From Archaeoglobi archaeon JdFR-42 (lineage in GTDB: Archaea > Halobacteriota > Archaeoglobi > Archaeoglobales > JdFR-42), in NCBI GenBank assembly GCA_002010305.1, contig MTND01000040.1, positions 1-63,088 on the forward strand: a stretch of DNA of 63,088 nt, written 5' to 3'. The position numbers and the translations under genes are program-made. Shown here in pieces: positions 34,320 through 44,833 of the stretch. Positions within the stretch are counted from its first letter, which is position 1; the number at the start of each line of letters is the position of its first letter. The notes beneath the pieces are model-generated. The model ran no database searches and had not been told where the DNA came from. It saw only the letters and a list, made by a program, of their open reading frames with translations.

Positions 34320-34607
34320 TTACCAAGAATGAGAAATGGCATCTGTCGAACAGGATTCTATACAGGGTAAAGTCTTCCATCCACCAGTTGGTTTGCATGG
34401 AGCACAACTAAACCTGAGCTTTTTTCTGTGTTCTTCTTTCACTTTAGCAACCGGTTCCTCTCGAAAAGGGTCGGCTTCATCTTCTCCAACTTCAAAAACA
34501 CCAGCCGGACATGCTGTGACACACTCTCCACACCCGTTACATTTATCGGTATCTATACTAATGTAATACGTTCCAGAGCCGTCTTTATAACCATACTGCG
34601 CAATCAT
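34320..34607 (-). CDS. 4Fe-4S ferredoxin with one atypical second cluster motif
   Basis: A 95-aa protein. The first motif is canonical, CNGCGECVTACP (about residues 23-34). The second is stretched: CAPC, ten residues, C, three residues, C (CxxC-x10-CxxxC). This spacing occurs in some specialised electron-transfer subunits rather than in plain 2[4Fe-4S] ferredoxins. The ATG at 34607 has AGGTGAGG as ribosome-binding site. The partner enzyme is not adjacent. Confidence 0.85.
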   Translation of the reverse strand: MIAQYGYKDGSGTYYISIDTDKCNGCGECVTACPAGVFEVGEDEADPFREEPVAKVKEEHRKKLRFSCAPCKPTGGWKTLPCIESCSTDAISHSW

Positions 34608-34713
34608 TTCCTCACCTTTATATATCTCTATTCTCTTTACAATATAAACTTTTTGGAGCTATATCTATAATAATGTCATGAATTACCTTATACATACCAT
34701 AATTTGTAAACCA

Positions 34714-35394
34714 CTAATCTGGAGAAATTACAGTTCCAACTCCCTCTCCTCTTGCAGCTTTGGAGATATTCTCTGGATCTTTCCCGTTTATTACAACAGT
34801 TCGTATACCACTTCTTTCTATTATTTTCGCTGCAACCGGATCAAGAACGGAACTTATACCTGCAGACATGACCTCTTTCATTACGATTTCACATAACTCC
34901 TCAGGAGTCATTCGATGAATCATCCTTGCGTTTTTATCTTTTTTCGGATCTGAAGTGTACACTCCATCAACGGAAGTAGCATTTATGAGCAAGTCTGCAT
35001 TCACATATTCGGCCAGAAGAGCTGCTATAGCGTCAGTAGTCTGACCGGGAAACATACCCCCAAGAACCACGATATTATTTCCTTTAGAAGCATTCATTGC
35101 TTCTTTAAAGTCAAGAGCTACTTCCTGATAGGCATTATCTCCAAGAGCACTTATCAATAACCTTGCGTTAACATGCGTTATTTCTATTCCAATAAGATCG
35201 CAGATGGCTTCTTTCGCTCCGAGACGTCTTGCTGCGGTTATATACTCTCTAGATATCCAGCCTCCACCTACAACGACGAAGACTTTATTATCTCTGGCGA
35301 TGGTATTTATTACCTCTGCATATTGCTTAATCCTTTCCACATTAAAATCTGGTATAAGTATAGAACCACCGATCGATATTACAAGGACCGACAT
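34714..35394 (-). CDS. pyrH: UMP kinase
   Basis: A 226-aa amino-acid-kinase-fold protein of the archaeal UMP kinase type: ISIGGSILIPD at the N terminus, VVVGGGWISREYITAARRLG, GGMFPGQTTDAIAALLAEY and DGVYTSDPKKDKNARM. It phosphorylates UMP to UDP. The ATG at 35394 is preferred to an in-frame TTG at 35397. Confidence 0.92.
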   Translation of the reverse strand: MSVLVISIGGSILIPDFNVERIKQYAEVINTIARDNKVFVVVGGGWISREYITAARRLGAKEAICDLIGIEITHVNARLLISALGDNAYQEVALDFKEAMNASKGNNIVVLGGMFPGQTTDAIAALLAEYVNADLLINATSVDGVYTSDPKKDKNARMIHRMTPEELCEIVMKEVMSAGISSVLDPVAAKIIERSGIRTVVINGKDPENISKAARGEGVGTVISPD

Positions 35395-35657
35395 CAACTG
35401 TAGGAGGCTTTACTTATATCTTAACTTTTCGGATTATGTTGACTTATTGTTGATGTCGGAGAGTTGACTCATTAGTTATATGTAGAACCATTACATATAA
35501 AACCTTGATATATAAGACTCATATCTTGGAAATGAGAAAGTGCACTATTACCACAAAATTTAGACTTTCTACTTTCGATGTAAAAGGACGTGTTATCAGG
35601 AGGGCTTTCAAAAAAATTAAATATTAAATAAAAGATAATAATCTCCGGTGATGGAAG

Positions 35658-36065
35658 ATGCCTATTACTTTGAAAGTAAGAGATGTAGAGCATAAAAAGG
35701 TCACTTCGATTGATGAGAAGGCCAGTGTTTGTGAGGCTGCTGAAAAAATGGCAAGTGAGGGCAGAAAATGTTTGCTTGTTACCAGAGATAGTTTGCCCGT
35801 TGGAATAATTACAGAGGGGAGCATCCTTAGAAAAGTGGTAGCCAGGAAACTTAATCCCGATAAAGTAAAAGTTTCAGAGGTTATGAGCTCCCCCTTGATT
35901 ACAATCGAAGAGGATGCCAGCCTGTACGAGGCTACACGACTGATGTTGGAAAAGAATATTAAACAGGTATATGTAACAAAAGATGGAGAAGTGGTTGGGC
36001 TGGTGACTCAACAGGATTTGATTCAGGGGATTATGAATTCCTTCCTGTCAATTCTGTCTGTGTAG
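35658..36065 (+). CDS. CBS-pair protein
   Basis: A 135-aa protein consisting of one CBS pair: VTSIDEKASVCEAAEKM, then VGIITEGSIL, and VMSSPLITIEEDASLYEA, then VVGLVTQQDLI. Probable adenine-nucleotide sensor without a catalytic domain. GGTGATGGAAG precedes the ATG region. It is divergent from pyrH and convergent with leuS. Confidence 0.85.
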   Translation: MPITLKVRDVEHKKVTSIDEKASVCEAAEKMASEGRKCLLVTRDSLPVGIITEGSILRKVVARKLNPDKVKVSEVMSSPLITIEEDASLYEATRLMLEKNIKQVYVTKDGEVVGLVTQQDLIQGIMNSFLSILSV

Positions 36066-36066
36066 A

Positions 36067-38883
36067 TTACTCCACATATATCGCCGGTTTACCCGGCGAC
36101 GCTCTTTTACTCCTATTTTGAGGGTCATATTTGGGTGATTCCGCCCTTTCAACTATCACCTTACATTTAAATTCATTTTCGAGGAATTTTCGCTCTCTAT
36201 TTAGCAATGTAAACTCGTCCAAAAGAGCAAAATCCATATTTACTTTTCCCTCATACACTTCAGTTATAAGTTGTGATACTTCCTTTCCCTTCTCTCTCAT
36301 GAATTTATCTTTAAAAATGGCTTTCATTGCTTCTCTGGGATCTTTCCATTCTCTTGAAGATTCAACAACCTTTTTCTTCCACTCAGGTGCGACGTATATC
36401 CATATGCCACCGATATCCTCTTTTTTAATTAAACTAACCACCTCACGGATATCATCCATCACTGAGATCAAGTAGTTTTCCTGTATTTCTACTTCCTTGC
36501 TGATCAGACTCTCATCCCATTCAGGGAATGATGCTGTAGAAACAAGTCCCTCTTCAAACCAAGAGAACACCTCTTCAGCGATATGGGGGGTGAAAGGTGC
36601 AATAAGTCTAACCCATATATGGAGGATATCTTTGAGGAGTTTTTTCCCCCCACGTTTCATATACCATCTCACATCATTCATTAGCTCATAAAAGGCTGTA
36701 TGTATAGCATCTCTAGTCTCGAGTTTTTCAAGGGCGAGAGTTACTTCTTTTATCCTGAAATTTAAACGGCTCATCATCCATGTATCTACTGTGCTTTCAG
36801 GGCCACTGCCTGTAAACATCTCTTCAGCAAGTTGTATAAACCTATAGAGATGATTTACAATATTTTCGACCTCTTTTTTCCTCCAATCCACATCCTGTAG
36901 GTGTGATGCTTTGCTGAGAATGTACAATCTGGTTGCATCCGCTCCATATTTTTTTACAGCTCTTTTCATGGTGAGTAATGGTCCTTTAGATTTGCTCATC
37001 TTTTTCCCTTCAAGTGAAACATAGCCATTGACTGCTATTGCTTTAGGCCACTTTTCTGGAGGGAACAGAGCAACATGATGAAACAAGAAAAACAGCAGAT
37101 GATTGGCCACTAGATCTTTGCCTGATGATCTTAGATCTACAGGATACCAGTATTCGAATTCTTCTCTAATTAGGTTCAGTAAGTCTTCAGATATCCCAGA
37201 CTTTTCTGCAGTTTTCTTTCCGTCTCCGAGTCCATAAAACACATAATCAAAAAATTCATCATTTAGATTATCAGCTATTATTAGTCCTGAGTTAATGTAA
37301 GAGGCGAGAACATAATAGGCCATGTAGATGGTTGAATCAGCCAAAGATTCGATCAACCACTCTGGATCCCATGGAAGCTTTGTTCCAAGACCTTTCCTTC
37401 GGGCACATGCTTTATCTTTCAACCAATCTATTTTATTTTCGAATTCAATCCTGTAAGCCTCGGGAATTATATCCATATTCTCAAGGCATTTCATAACTTT
37501 CTGTTTCCATTCTGGATTGGAATAATTCAAAAACCACTGATCTTTTACTACCCGAACCACACATTTGGTCCCACACCTACAAATTACTGGCTTTACACTG
37601 AATTCGTAAAAAACATCTGCAATCTTTTTTTCCATTAATTCGCTAACCAGTAGATCTTTTACCTCTGAAACCTTTTTTCCTGCATATTTTCCAGTTGTCT
37701 GATTCAACACGCCTTTATGGAATTCTTTTTTGTATATCAGTTTTGTAACTCGTTCCAGTTTCTCATGGTCTATCTGGCTTTTAATTTTCTCTCGTACTAC
37801 CACATCTTCTGCTGGAATTTTGAAACCCTCAATTTCGATTAACACGATGGGTTTAATGGATTCAATAATGCTTCTGTCAATTCCATAACGGACCAGTATT
37901 TCGTCATTTTTTTCCAGCTCTTTCAAGGCAACATAATCATAAGGCGCATGGGCAGGAACACTCATCACCACACCAGTCGCACTATCACCATCCACGAAAG
38001 TGGCTGGCAACACTGGAACTTTGTCACCTGTAACGGGATTCAAGACGTATTTTCCAAAGAATTCACTTGAATCAACTTCTCTTATAATCTCAACATTCTT
38101 ATCAGTAAATCTTAGTTTTTCCTCAGCCTCTACACTGACTACCCACTGTTCGTCATCCACATTTACCAGAAAATATCTACCTTCCGGGTTCAGCCATATG
38201 TTGGTAACACCAAAAACAGTTTCTGGTCGTAGAGTGGCACATGGAAAAATGACACCGTCCAACTTAAACTTAATTACCGTATAATCCACAATAGTTGCCT
38301 CATCACCCACAAGAATGTCATGATCTTCTACTGGATTCTGGTCATGAGGACAGTACCTGACCGGATGAGAGCCTTTTACCACTAGATTTTTCTCTTTAAG
38401 CCTTCTGAACTGCCATTCAATAAATTTTTTATAAGTATCATCGGTGGTGGTAAATTTCCTTCTCCAGTCGATGGAAAAACCAATGGCTTTCATGGCTTCT
38501 TCAGCCTCTTTACTAAAATACTCCACTATGCGCTCAGGAGTTGTCAGAGTAGTGAGGATGTCCAGAGGAACATCATGGTATCTAGAATAGACCTCCATGG
38601 TCTGAGGATCCTTTTTAGCGATCAGTTCTGCGAGCCCGATGATGGGAGTACCAGTTACATGGAATCCCATGGGAAACAGAACGTTAAAACCTTTCATTCG
38701 TTTAAATCTGGCTATGACATCTCCAATTGTGAAGGTCCTAGTATGACCTGCATGGAGGTTCCCGTTTAAATATGGATAGGGTATCGTGATGAAGAATTTT
38801 TTTCTCCCATCAGGGTCTGCTTCAAACACTCTCTGCTTTATCCATTCTCTCTGCCATTTTTCTTCAATCTCAGTCAGCTCCAA
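36067..38883 (-). CDS. leuS: Leucyl-tRNA synthetase, archaeal type
   Basis: A 938-aa class I synthetase. HAGH (residues 44-47) is the HIGH signature, within NGNLHAGHTRT, and KMSKSK is at 628-633. The editing (CP1) domain lies between, with LRPETVFGVTNIWLNPEG. The C-terminal anticodon-binding and tail regions (about 700-938) are of archaeal/eukaryotic style. A GGGGTGGA run about 6 nt upstream supports the ATG at 38883. Confidence 0.95.
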   Translation of the reverse strand: MELTEIEEKWQREWIKQRVFEADPDGRKKFFITIPYPYLNGNLHAGHTRTFTIGDVIARFKRMKGFNVLFPMGFHVTGTPIIGLAELIAKKDPQTMEVYSRYHDVPLDILTTLTTPERIVEYFSKEAEEAMKAIGFSIDWRRKFTTTDDTYKKFIEWQFRRLKEKNLVVKGSHPVRYCPHDQNPVEDHDILVGDEATIVDYTVIKFKLDGVIFPCATLRPETVFGVTNIWLNPEGRYFLVNVDDEQWVVSVEAEEKLRFTDKNVEIIREVDSSEFFGKYVLNPVTGDKVPVLPATFVDGDSATGVVMSVPAHAPYDYVALKELEKNDEILVRYGIDRSIIESIKPIVLIEIEGFKIPAEDVVVREKIKSQIDHEKLERVTKLIYKKEFHKGVLNQTTGKYAGKKVSEVKDLLVSELMEKKIADVFYEFSVKPVICRCGTKCVVRVVKDQWFLNYSNPEWKQKVMKCLENMDIIPEAYRIEFENKIDWLKDKACARRKGLGTKLPWDPEWLIESLADSTIYMAYYVLASYINSGLIIADNLNDEFFDYVFYGLGDGKKTAEKSGISEDLLNLIREEFEYWYPVDLRSSGKDLVANHLLFFLFHHVALFPPEKWPKAIAVNGYVSLEGKKMSKSKGPLLTMKRAVKKYGADATRLYILSKASHLQDVDWRKKEVENIVNHLYRFIQLAEEMFTGSGPESTVDTWMMSRLNFRIKEVTLALEKLETRDAIHTAFYELMNDVRWYMKRGGKKLLKDILHIWVRLIAPFTPHIAEEVFSWFEEGLVSTASFPEWDESLISKEVEIQENYLISVMDDIREVVSLIKKEDIGGIWIYVAPEWKKKVVESSREWKDPREAMKAIFKDKFMREKGKEVSQLITEVYEGKVNMDFALLDEFTLLNRERKFLENEFKCKVIVERAESPKYDPQNRSKRASPGKPAIYVE

Positions 38884-38970
38884 TGTTCCACCCCACGGTC
38901 GAGCAAGGCTTTACAATCCAGCAATCTAAATAAATCTTTTGATTACGGATATTAATTAGCGGCCGATAAT

Positions 38971-39909
38971 TCATCGAAAATGGGAATAGCCTTTTTCTAT
39001 GATTTGTTCTCTACCACCACATTCATCAACCAAATATATCCCTTCAGCCACCACTTTTCCAATACAAGGGTATCTCAGATCTCTTCTTTCTGAAGTAAAA
39101 AGGAGTTGAAAATCTCCCCCACCATAAAGTGAAAGCTCAATAGCCCTCTCTTTCCCGTAAAATGAGACAGCCTCTTCGAAAATGGGCAGACGATCTTTAT
39201 AGATCTCAAATCCCACATTACTAGCCCTCGAAAGATCGTACAAAGATACTGCAAGACTATCACTTATATCAGTCATACATTTTCCTACCCCAGAGGCAAG
39301 GATATCTCTTCCTTCCTGTATCTTTGGCGTAGGTTTGAACAGAAGTTCTATATTGTTTATCTCTTCTCTGGTTTCGTTATTTCGTAATCTTTCAAGAATG
39401 TACTCTGCAGCTCCAAGAGGTCCAGTAACGTATACATAATCCCCCACTTCTGCTCCTTTTCGGGTAAGAAATCTCCCTTCAGGAAAAATACCTATACCCG
39501 TAGCAGACAGAGTTAGTTCCTCATGGTAGTCTACATCTCCCCCGATAAGAGCAACTCTATACCTTTGCAAACATTCGAGTACACCATCGACAATTCTCTC
39601 AAGGATCTCCTTTTCCAGTTCTCCGGGCAATCCAGCAGATAGAAGGCAAAAAGCTGGGTCTGCTCCACAGGAGGCAAGATCGCTTAAATTTACAGCTATG
39701 GCCATAAATCCAATTTCTTCTGGCGTCATCCCCGTTGGAAAATCTGTAGTTTCATGAACCATGTCAGTCGTTATGGCAAGGTAATTCCCACCAATATTGA
39801 CTATAGCACAATCATCATCTCCAGGGCCCACCACTACTCTTTCATCTTCATAGGGAGCATTTTTAAAAATTTCCACAATCTCCCTTTCCACCATATCTGA
39901 TATTCTCAT
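38971..39909 (-). CDS. thiL: Thiamine-monophosphate kinase
   Basis: A 312-aa PurM/ThiL-fold kinase that makes thiamine diphosphate. Motifs: VVGPGDDDCAIV, ITTDMVHETTDFP, AVNLSDLASCGADP and IGGDVDYHEELTLSATGIG, which hold the Mg-binding aspartates. The ATG at 39909 overlaps the nep1 stop by one base; a longer in-frame start at 39936 would overlap further. Thi4 at 28.4 kb supplies the thiazole branch of the pathway. Confidence 0.92.
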   Translation of the reverse strand: MRISDMVEREIVEIFKNAPYEDERVVVGPGDDDCAIVNIGGNYLAITTDMVHETTDFPTGMTPEEIGFMAIAVNLSDLASCGADPAFCLLSAGLPGELEKEILERIVDGVLECLQRYRVALIGGDVDYHEELTLSATGIGIFPEGRFLTRKGAEVGDYVYVTGPLGAAEYILERLRNNETREEINNIELLFKPTPKIQEGRDILASGVGKCMTDISDSLAVSLYDLSRASNVGFEIYKDRLPIFEEAVSFYGKERAIELSLYGGGDFQLLFTSERRDLRYPCIGKVVAEGIYLVDECGGREQIIEKGYSHFR

Positions 39910-40574
39910 TATAAGGTCATCTCCTCGAAAACACATAATACTTTTGAAGCTGTGTATAAGGCAGATAGACTTGTACTCCCTAAAGAGATGGGGAAACCAT
40001 GAAAATCCCTTTTAAATTCTCCATGGGGAAATCCACCTATAATGACCCATGTTTTTACGTTATTCTCTATATTTTTTCGAAAAATCCTTTGCATATCTTT
40101 AATGGTTCCATAACCTGTTGAAGTCATAACAATGACAGGATCGCTTAAAATATCCTCAACAGAACAGTTTAAGAGCTTTAACAGAGTTGTATCTTCGCTG
40201 ACAATCTCCTTTTTACATAACAGGTCCTCCATTAGTCCTACAAACCGATTGTAATTTCTCGGTAATCTAGTAATCGGATTAACGTAGATCATAAGGTCCT
40301 GAAGTGTATGGATATACACTTCCAGAAAATTGTTACGTGAAGCCAGCGAATCCAAAAGAAGTAACAGGGTAGAATGAATTACATCAGGTCTCCCTCTTTT
40401 CTCTCTGTTTTCAAGGTACCTCATTGCCCGATGGTGTCTGGATGAGTCCAGTAAAATTTTTGAAGGATGCTTATTTCGCTTTTTAGCATCTTTTACTATC
40501 TCTGGTGCATTCCACAACTCTTCGGGTACTGTTTCAAGAGAACTTTCAGCCAGTAAAACCGATAAAAGAGCCAT
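39909..40574 (-). CDS. nep1: 16S rRNA pseudouridine methyltransferase Nep1
   Basis: A 221-aa SPOUT methyltransferase of the Emg1/Nep1 family, which N1-methylates a pseudouridine in helix 35 of 16S rRNA during small-subunit assembly. Family features: SRHHRAMRYLENREKRGRPD, HTLQDLMIYVNPITRLPRNY and the knot end with WVIIGGFPHGEFKRDF and SLGSTSLSALYTASKV. Complete and typical in length. It is translationally linked to thiL. Confidence 0.92.
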   Translation of the reverse strand: MALLSVLLAESSLETVPEELWNAPEIVKDAKKRNKHPSKILLDSSRHHRAMRYLENREKRGRPDVIHSTLLLLLDSLASRNNFLEVYIHTLQDLMIYVNPITRLPRNYNRFVGLMEDLLCKKEIVSEDTTLLKLLNCSVEDILSDPVIVMTSTGYGTIKDMQRIFRKNIENNVKTWVIIGGFPHGEFKRDFHGFPISLGSTSLSALYTASKVLCVFEEMTL

Positions 40575-40608
40575 ACAGGATAAAAAAGAAAGTTACATTA
40601 AAAAATCT

Positions 40609-40881
40609 TTATGGTTTAGCCAAAACAATTTCAATTCCAGAAACATTGATGTCTCGTCCATTTTCATCTGTAAGCTCTTCTGTAGTAATGTCGATTTTTT
40701 TAAGTTGGATCTCCGGAAGTACTCTCCGTCTGATCAACTCTGCAACATCGACTGCTCTGGAAATCGCTCTTCCTCGTGCTTTTAGTGTCACCTCCCCAAT
40801 TCCATTGCTGAATTTCGCCATAGTAGCCATTACGTAGTTCATCAGAGGCTTATTTCCAACAAAGATCACTCCATCATCCAT
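40609..40881 (-). CDS. albA: Alba chromatin protein
   Basis: A 90-aa DNA/RNA-binding protein. The Alba signature is clear: IFVGNKPLMNYVMA (Lys11, the acetylatable-type lysine position), LKARGRAISRAVDVAELIRRR. Dimers coat archaeal DNA and RNA. The ATG at 40881 follows GGAGGTGATG, a near-perfect ribosome-binding site, so the longer in-frame start at 40914 is rejected. Confidence 0.93.
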   Translation of the reverse strand: MDDGVIFVGNKPLMNYVMATMAKFSNGIGEVTLKARGRAISRAVDVAELIRRRVLPEIQLKKIDITTEELTDENGRDINVSGIEIVLAKP

Positions 40882-40980
40882 GACATCACCTCCCAACTTT
40901 GTCCCTTCATGCAAGATACACCACAGCCCGTTAATAAATTTTTTGTTAATTCAAGATTTTTAGGTTATTATGGCTAGATA

Positions 40981-41736
40981 TTATTTTTTATAAAAAAGTT
41001 TTTCATGGAGTGTGACAACCCTTCCAATAACCACAATTGCAGGAGGTCTTACTTTATTCTTTTCCGCCATATCTACTATATTCTTCAGCTTACCAACTGT
41101 AACTTTTTGGAAAGGTGTCGTTCCTTTCTCGATTATTGCTACAGGTGTTTCTGGGCTCATACCATATCCTAAAAGGCGAGTGATGTTGTCTGCAAGTTTT
41201 TTTACACCCATCAAGATGACCAAAGTTCCTCCAAGTTCAGCTAACGCTTTCCAGTTAATCGATGTCTTCTCTTTCTCATCTGCCTCATGACCTGTGATAA
41301 ATGTTACAGAAGAGGCAAAATCTCTGTGAGTCACAGGAATCCCAGCACTAGCAGGTACTGCAATGGCAGAGGTTATCCCCGGTACCACTTCGACCTCAAT
41401 TCCCTCTTCAGCGATTACTTCAGCCTCTTCTCCACCTCTTCCAAACAGATAGGGATCACCGCCTTTCAATCTGACTACTGTTTTTCCTTCTTTTGCGTAC
41501 CCAACAATCATCTGATTTATCTCATCTTGAGAATATCTGTGAAATCCCCCCCTCTTACCAACATCAATTAATTCAGCTTCCATTTCCATGAGCATCTCTA
41601 TAATCTGCTCTCCGACAAGACTATCATATAGAATCACATCAGCTTCCTCAAGAACTCTCCTGGCTTTTACGGTCATTAATTCTGGGTCTCCTGGTCCAGC
41701 TCCGACCAGGAAAACCTTACCGAACCGCTTTTTCAA
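40981..41736 (-). CDS. cobA: Uroporphyrinogen-III C-methyltransferase
   Basis: A 251-aa SAM-dependent methyltransferase (SUMT) that makes precorrin-2. Motifs: FLVGAGPGDPELMTVKARRV, LYDSLV, VRLKGGDPYLFGRGGEEA (about 92-109) and VPGITSAIAVPASAGIPVTH. It lacks a HemD fusion, which matters because no hemD is seen here. Its ATG overlaps hemC by 20 bp; it ends the operon. Confidence 0.95.
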   Translation of the reverse strand: MKKRFGKVFLVGAGPGDPELMTVKARRVLEEADVILYDSLVGEQIIEMLMEMEAELIDVGKRGGFHRYSQDEINQMIVGYAKEGKTVVRLKGGDPYLFGRGGEEAEVIAEEGIEVEVVPGITSAIAVPASAGIPVTHRDFASSVTFITGHEADEKEKTSINWKALAELGGTLVILMGVKKLADNITRLLGYGMSPETPVAIIEKGTTPFQKVTVGKLKNIVDMAEKNKVRPPAIVVIGRVVTLHEKLFYKK

Positions 41737-42619
41737 TCAAATCTCCTCCTCCTTTTTCCACTAACATATTACCAATTTTTCTGGCTTCTTTGATCCAGTC
41801 ATCAAAAGGTATTGATTTCTCAACCCTTACTGTCTCTTCCCCATTAGAAGAAAGGATCTCGGCAATAACTTCAATAATCGAACCGGTATAACGGGCATGT
41901 ACTCCTACAGGGACTATACATCCTGCCCCAAGAACCCGGATTATCTCTCTTTCTACCATTCCTTCCACATATGTCGTCTCATGATTATAATCTCTCACCA
42001 GATACTCTTCTCCTTTCCTAGTAGCAATGGCTACTATTCCCTGATTGGCTGATGGAACGAAATCTTTCAGGTTCAGAGGTTTGTAATCAGCAGAAATTCC
42101 AAGTCGTTTGATTCCAGCTTCAGCAAGAATGATGGCATCATACATACCTTCCCGAAGTTTCCTCAAGCGTGTATCAACATTTCCCCTCAGATTTTCCACA
42201 ATGACATCCTTTCGGTATCGTTTGAGCTGTGCTCTCCTTCTCATGCTTGAAGTGCCAATAACAGCTCCTGAGGGCAGTTCATCCAGATTTCCTTTCCTTG
42301 ATACTAGAACATCGAATGGGCTCTCTCTTGGCAGTACTGCTGCAATCACTGTACCCTCTATTCCCTTCGTTGGAACATCTTTAAGGCTATGGACTGCTAC
42401 ATCAATTACTCCTTTTACAAGAAGTTTATCGATTTCTCTTACAAAGGCACCCATCCCACCGAATTCGGTAAGAGGTTTTTCAGTAAATCGATCACCACTT
42501 GTTTTTACAATCTTTATTTCATATTCGACACCATCTTTTGAGAGAAGATCTGCCACCATCTTTGTCTGGGCTAATGCGAGTTTACTGCCCCTTGTTCCTA
42601 TCACAATCTTTTCAGACAT
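41717..42619 (-). CDS. hemC: Porphobilinogen deaminase (hydroxymethylbilane synthase)
   Basis: A 300-aa enzyme that links four porphobilinogens. [16 protein letters not shown] at the N terminus, [22 protein letters not shown] and [12 protein letters not shown] are all present. Cys234, in [11 protein letters not shown], carries the dipyrromethane cofactor. It overlaps both hemL (19 bp) and cobA (20 bp). Confidence 0.96.
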   Translation of the reverse strand: MSEKIVIGTRGSKLALAQTKMVADLLSKDGVEYEIKIVKTSGDRFTEKPLTEFGGMGAFVREIDKLLVKGVIDVAVHSLKDVPTKGIEGTVIAAVLPRESPFDVLVSRKGNLDELPSGAVIGTSSMRRRAQLKRYRKDVIVENLRGNVDTRLRKLREGMYDAIILAEAGIKRLGISADYKPLNLKDFVPSANQGIVAIATRKGEEYLVRDYNHETTYVEGMVEREIIRVLGAGCIVPVGVHARYTGSIIEVIAEILSSNGEETVRVEKSIPFDDWIKEARKIGNMLVEKGGGDLIEKAVR

Positions 42620-43872
42620 ACATGTACGGCCTCAATGGTTTTCTGAATATCTTCTGTTTCATGAGCGTAGCTTATAAAGCAGGTTTCATACTGGGAGGGG
42701 GGGAAAAATATCCCTTCTTTCAAGAGTTCGTAGAAGAACTGAAGAAATCGATCTTTATCACATTGCAACGCTTCCTCATAATTACCCGGTGTTTCACCAA
42801 AAAAGAGGCAAAACATAGAGCCCAGTGACGAGAGATTATATTCCAATTTCAGATCATGAATTGTATCATTTATCCCCTTGTTTAATTCCTTTCCACACTG
42901 TTCCAGGTACCCATAGACATCATTATTTCTCAGAAAGCGAAGAGTGGCGAGTCCAGCTGCCAGTACTAACGGATTTCCATTAAAAGTCCCGGCCTGATAC
43001 ACCTTCCCAGACGGAGATAAATGCTCCATTATCTCCTCTTTTCCACCTACAATACCAAAAGGGAGTCCTCCCCCTGCTATCTTTCCAAGAGTGGTTAAAT
43101 CGCTGTGCACCCCATAGTAATCCTGGGCACCTCCATAGGATACCCTAAAACCAGTTATAACTTCGTCAAAAATCAGCAGTACATCATTCTCTTCTGTGAC
43201 GCGTCTCACTTCTTTGAGATATCCATCCTTAGGTAAAATAAGGCCTGAGTTTCCCATCACTGGCTCCATTATAAGACAGGCAACATTATCTCTGTTTTTC
43301 TCAATCAACTCGATCAATGCCTCAACATCGTTATAGGGTACCTGGAGTGTGTTTTTCACAAAATCTACAGGCACACCCATAGAGTTGGGCACCCCGTGTG
43401 TTGTAGCTCCAGACCCAGCCTTTACAAGCACAGCATCATGGGCGCCATGGAATCCTCCTTCAATTTTAATAACCTTCTCCTTACCTGTAAACCCCCTTGC
43501 AATCCTAAGGGCTGACATAGTAGCTTCCGAGCCAGAATTCACAAACCTGACCATCTCAATACTTTCAAACGCATCAGCTATCATTTGAGCCATATCCAGT
43601 TCAGATGGAGTGGGAGTGCCATACAACCATCCTTTTTCCATCTGCTCGGCTATGGCCTGCTGAATAGTAGGATTTCTGTGTCCAAGTATCAGAGGGCCGT
43701 ATCCCATACAATAGTCAATATACTCATTCCCATCGACATCATAAAGTTTTGAGCCTTCTGCTCTAACTGTATAAAAGGGGTAAGGCTTTATCGCCCTGAC
43801 AGGACTGCTAACACCACCCGGAAGTAGATTCCTGGCCTTCCGATATAATTTCTCAGATTTCTCCATATTCAT
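42601..43872 (-). CDS. hemL: Glutamate-1-semialdehyde 2,1-aminomutase
   Basis: A 423-aa PLP enzyme of the C5 pathway. Family motifs: [37 protein letters not shown] and [15 protein letters not shown]; the PLP lysine is Lys264 in [14 protein letters not shown]. The ATG at 43872 gives the normal N terminus and overlaps hemB by 20 bp; upstream in-frame ATGs would extend it into hemB. Confidence 0.95.
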   Translation of the reverse strand: MNMEKSEKLYRKARNLLPGGVSSPVRAIKPYPFYTVRAEGSKLYDVDGNEYIDYCMGYGPLILGHRNPTIQQAIAEQMEKGWLYGTPTPSELDMAQMIADAFESIEMVRFVNSGSEATMSALRIARGFTGKEKVIKIEGGFHGAHDAVLVKAGSGATTHGVPNSMGVPVDFVKNTLQVPYNDVEALIELIEKNRDNVACLIMEPVMGNSGLILPKDGYLKEVRRVTEENDVLLIFDEVITGFRVSYGGAQDYYGVHSDLTTLGKIAGGGLPFGIVGGKEEIMEHLSPSGKVYQAGTFNGNPLVLAAGLATLRFLRNNDVYGYLEQCGKELNKGINDTIHDLKLEYNLSSLGSMFCLFFGETPGNYEEALQCDKDRFLQFFYELLKEGIFFPPSQYETCFISYAHETEDIQKTIEAVHVCLKRL

Positions 43873-44833
43873 GCAATCGCCTCGCCACATCTTTAGCAAA
43901 GTACGTGAGTATAAGATCAGCTCCAGCTCTTTTAATGGAGATCAACATCTCATTAACTATTTCCTCTTCTTTCAGCCATCCCTGTATAGCTGCTGCCTTT
44001 ACCATTGCATACTCTCCACTAACGTTGTATGCTGCTGTCGGCATACCGAATTCAGATTTAACTTTGATGATGATATCTAGATAGCTTAGAGCAGGTTTAA
44101 CCATAATAATGTCTGCTCCTTCAATGATATCTAGCTCCACCTCACGCAATGCCTCGTCGGAATTGGGGGGATCCATCTGATACCCCATTCTATCTCCGAA
44201 TGAGAACCCTGAGTCTGCTGCATCTCTGAAGGGGCCGTAAAACGCCGAAGCATATTTTGCTGCATAAGACATTATCAACACATTCTCATAACCCTCTTCA
44301 TCGAGGGATGTTCTTATGGCCTCAACCATTCCATCCATCATACCAGAAGGGGCAACAATATCAGCTCCAGCTCTTGCATGGCTTACTGCAGTTTTTCCTA
44401 GTATTTCCAGAGTAGGGTCATTGAGCACAGATTCATTTTCTACTATGCCACAATGGCCATGAGAGGTGTACTCACACAAACACACATCTGTAATCACTAC
44501 AGCGTCTGGATGGTCAGCTTTTATAGATTTCACTGCCCTTTGAATTACACCATCCTCATCAAAAGCTGAAGAACCGATATCATCCTTTGAGGAAGGAATG
44601 CCAAAAAGGATGAACGCCTTTAAGCCAGTTTCAAGACAATTACCCACTTCATCAGAAATCTGTTCAACTGGATATCTGTACTGGCCTGGCATTGATGATA
44701 TCTCTACAGGTTTTTTTATAGTCTCATCCACAAAAAAGGGCATTATAAGGTCATTAACAGAAAGAGTTGTTTCACGAATTAACGGCCTGATTCTCTCCAG
44801 TCTTAACCTCCTCATCCTTCTTTTCGGAAACAT
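43853..44833 (-). CDS. hemB: Porphobilinogen synthase (5-aminolevulinate dehydratase)
   Basis: A 326-aa TIM-barrel enzyme. It starts with the usual [11 protein letters not shown] and contains the zinc-binding cysteines [14 protein letters not shown], plus the two Schiff-base lysines in [15 protein letters not shown] and [12 protein letters not shown]. The Cys set indicates a zinc-dependent type. The likely ATG at 44833 follows GGTGA; it lies 62 bp inside the end of hemA, an unusually long overlap. Confidence 0.95.
   Translation of the reverse strand: MFPKRRMRRLRLERIRPLIRETTLSVNDLIMPFFVDETIKKPVEISSMPGQYRYPVEQISDEVGNCLETGLKAFILFGIPSSKDDIGSSAFDEDGVIQRAVKSIKADHPDAVVITDVCLCEYTSHGHCGIVENESVLNDPTLEILGKTAVSHARAGADIVAPSGMMDGMVEAIRTSLDEEGYENVLIMSYAAKYASAFYGPFRDAADSGFSFGDRMGYQMDPPNSDEALREVELDIIEGADIIMVKPALSYLDIIIKVKSEFGMPTAAYNVSGEYAMVKAAAIQGWLKEEEIVNEMLISIKRAGADLILTYFAKDVARRLHEYGEI

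Noticed and set aside
35532-35627. 31-codon basic frame upstream of the CBS-pair gene
   Set aside because: No convincing ribosome-binding site or TATA spacing, and no recognisable motif; AT-rich spacer makes a chance frame likely.
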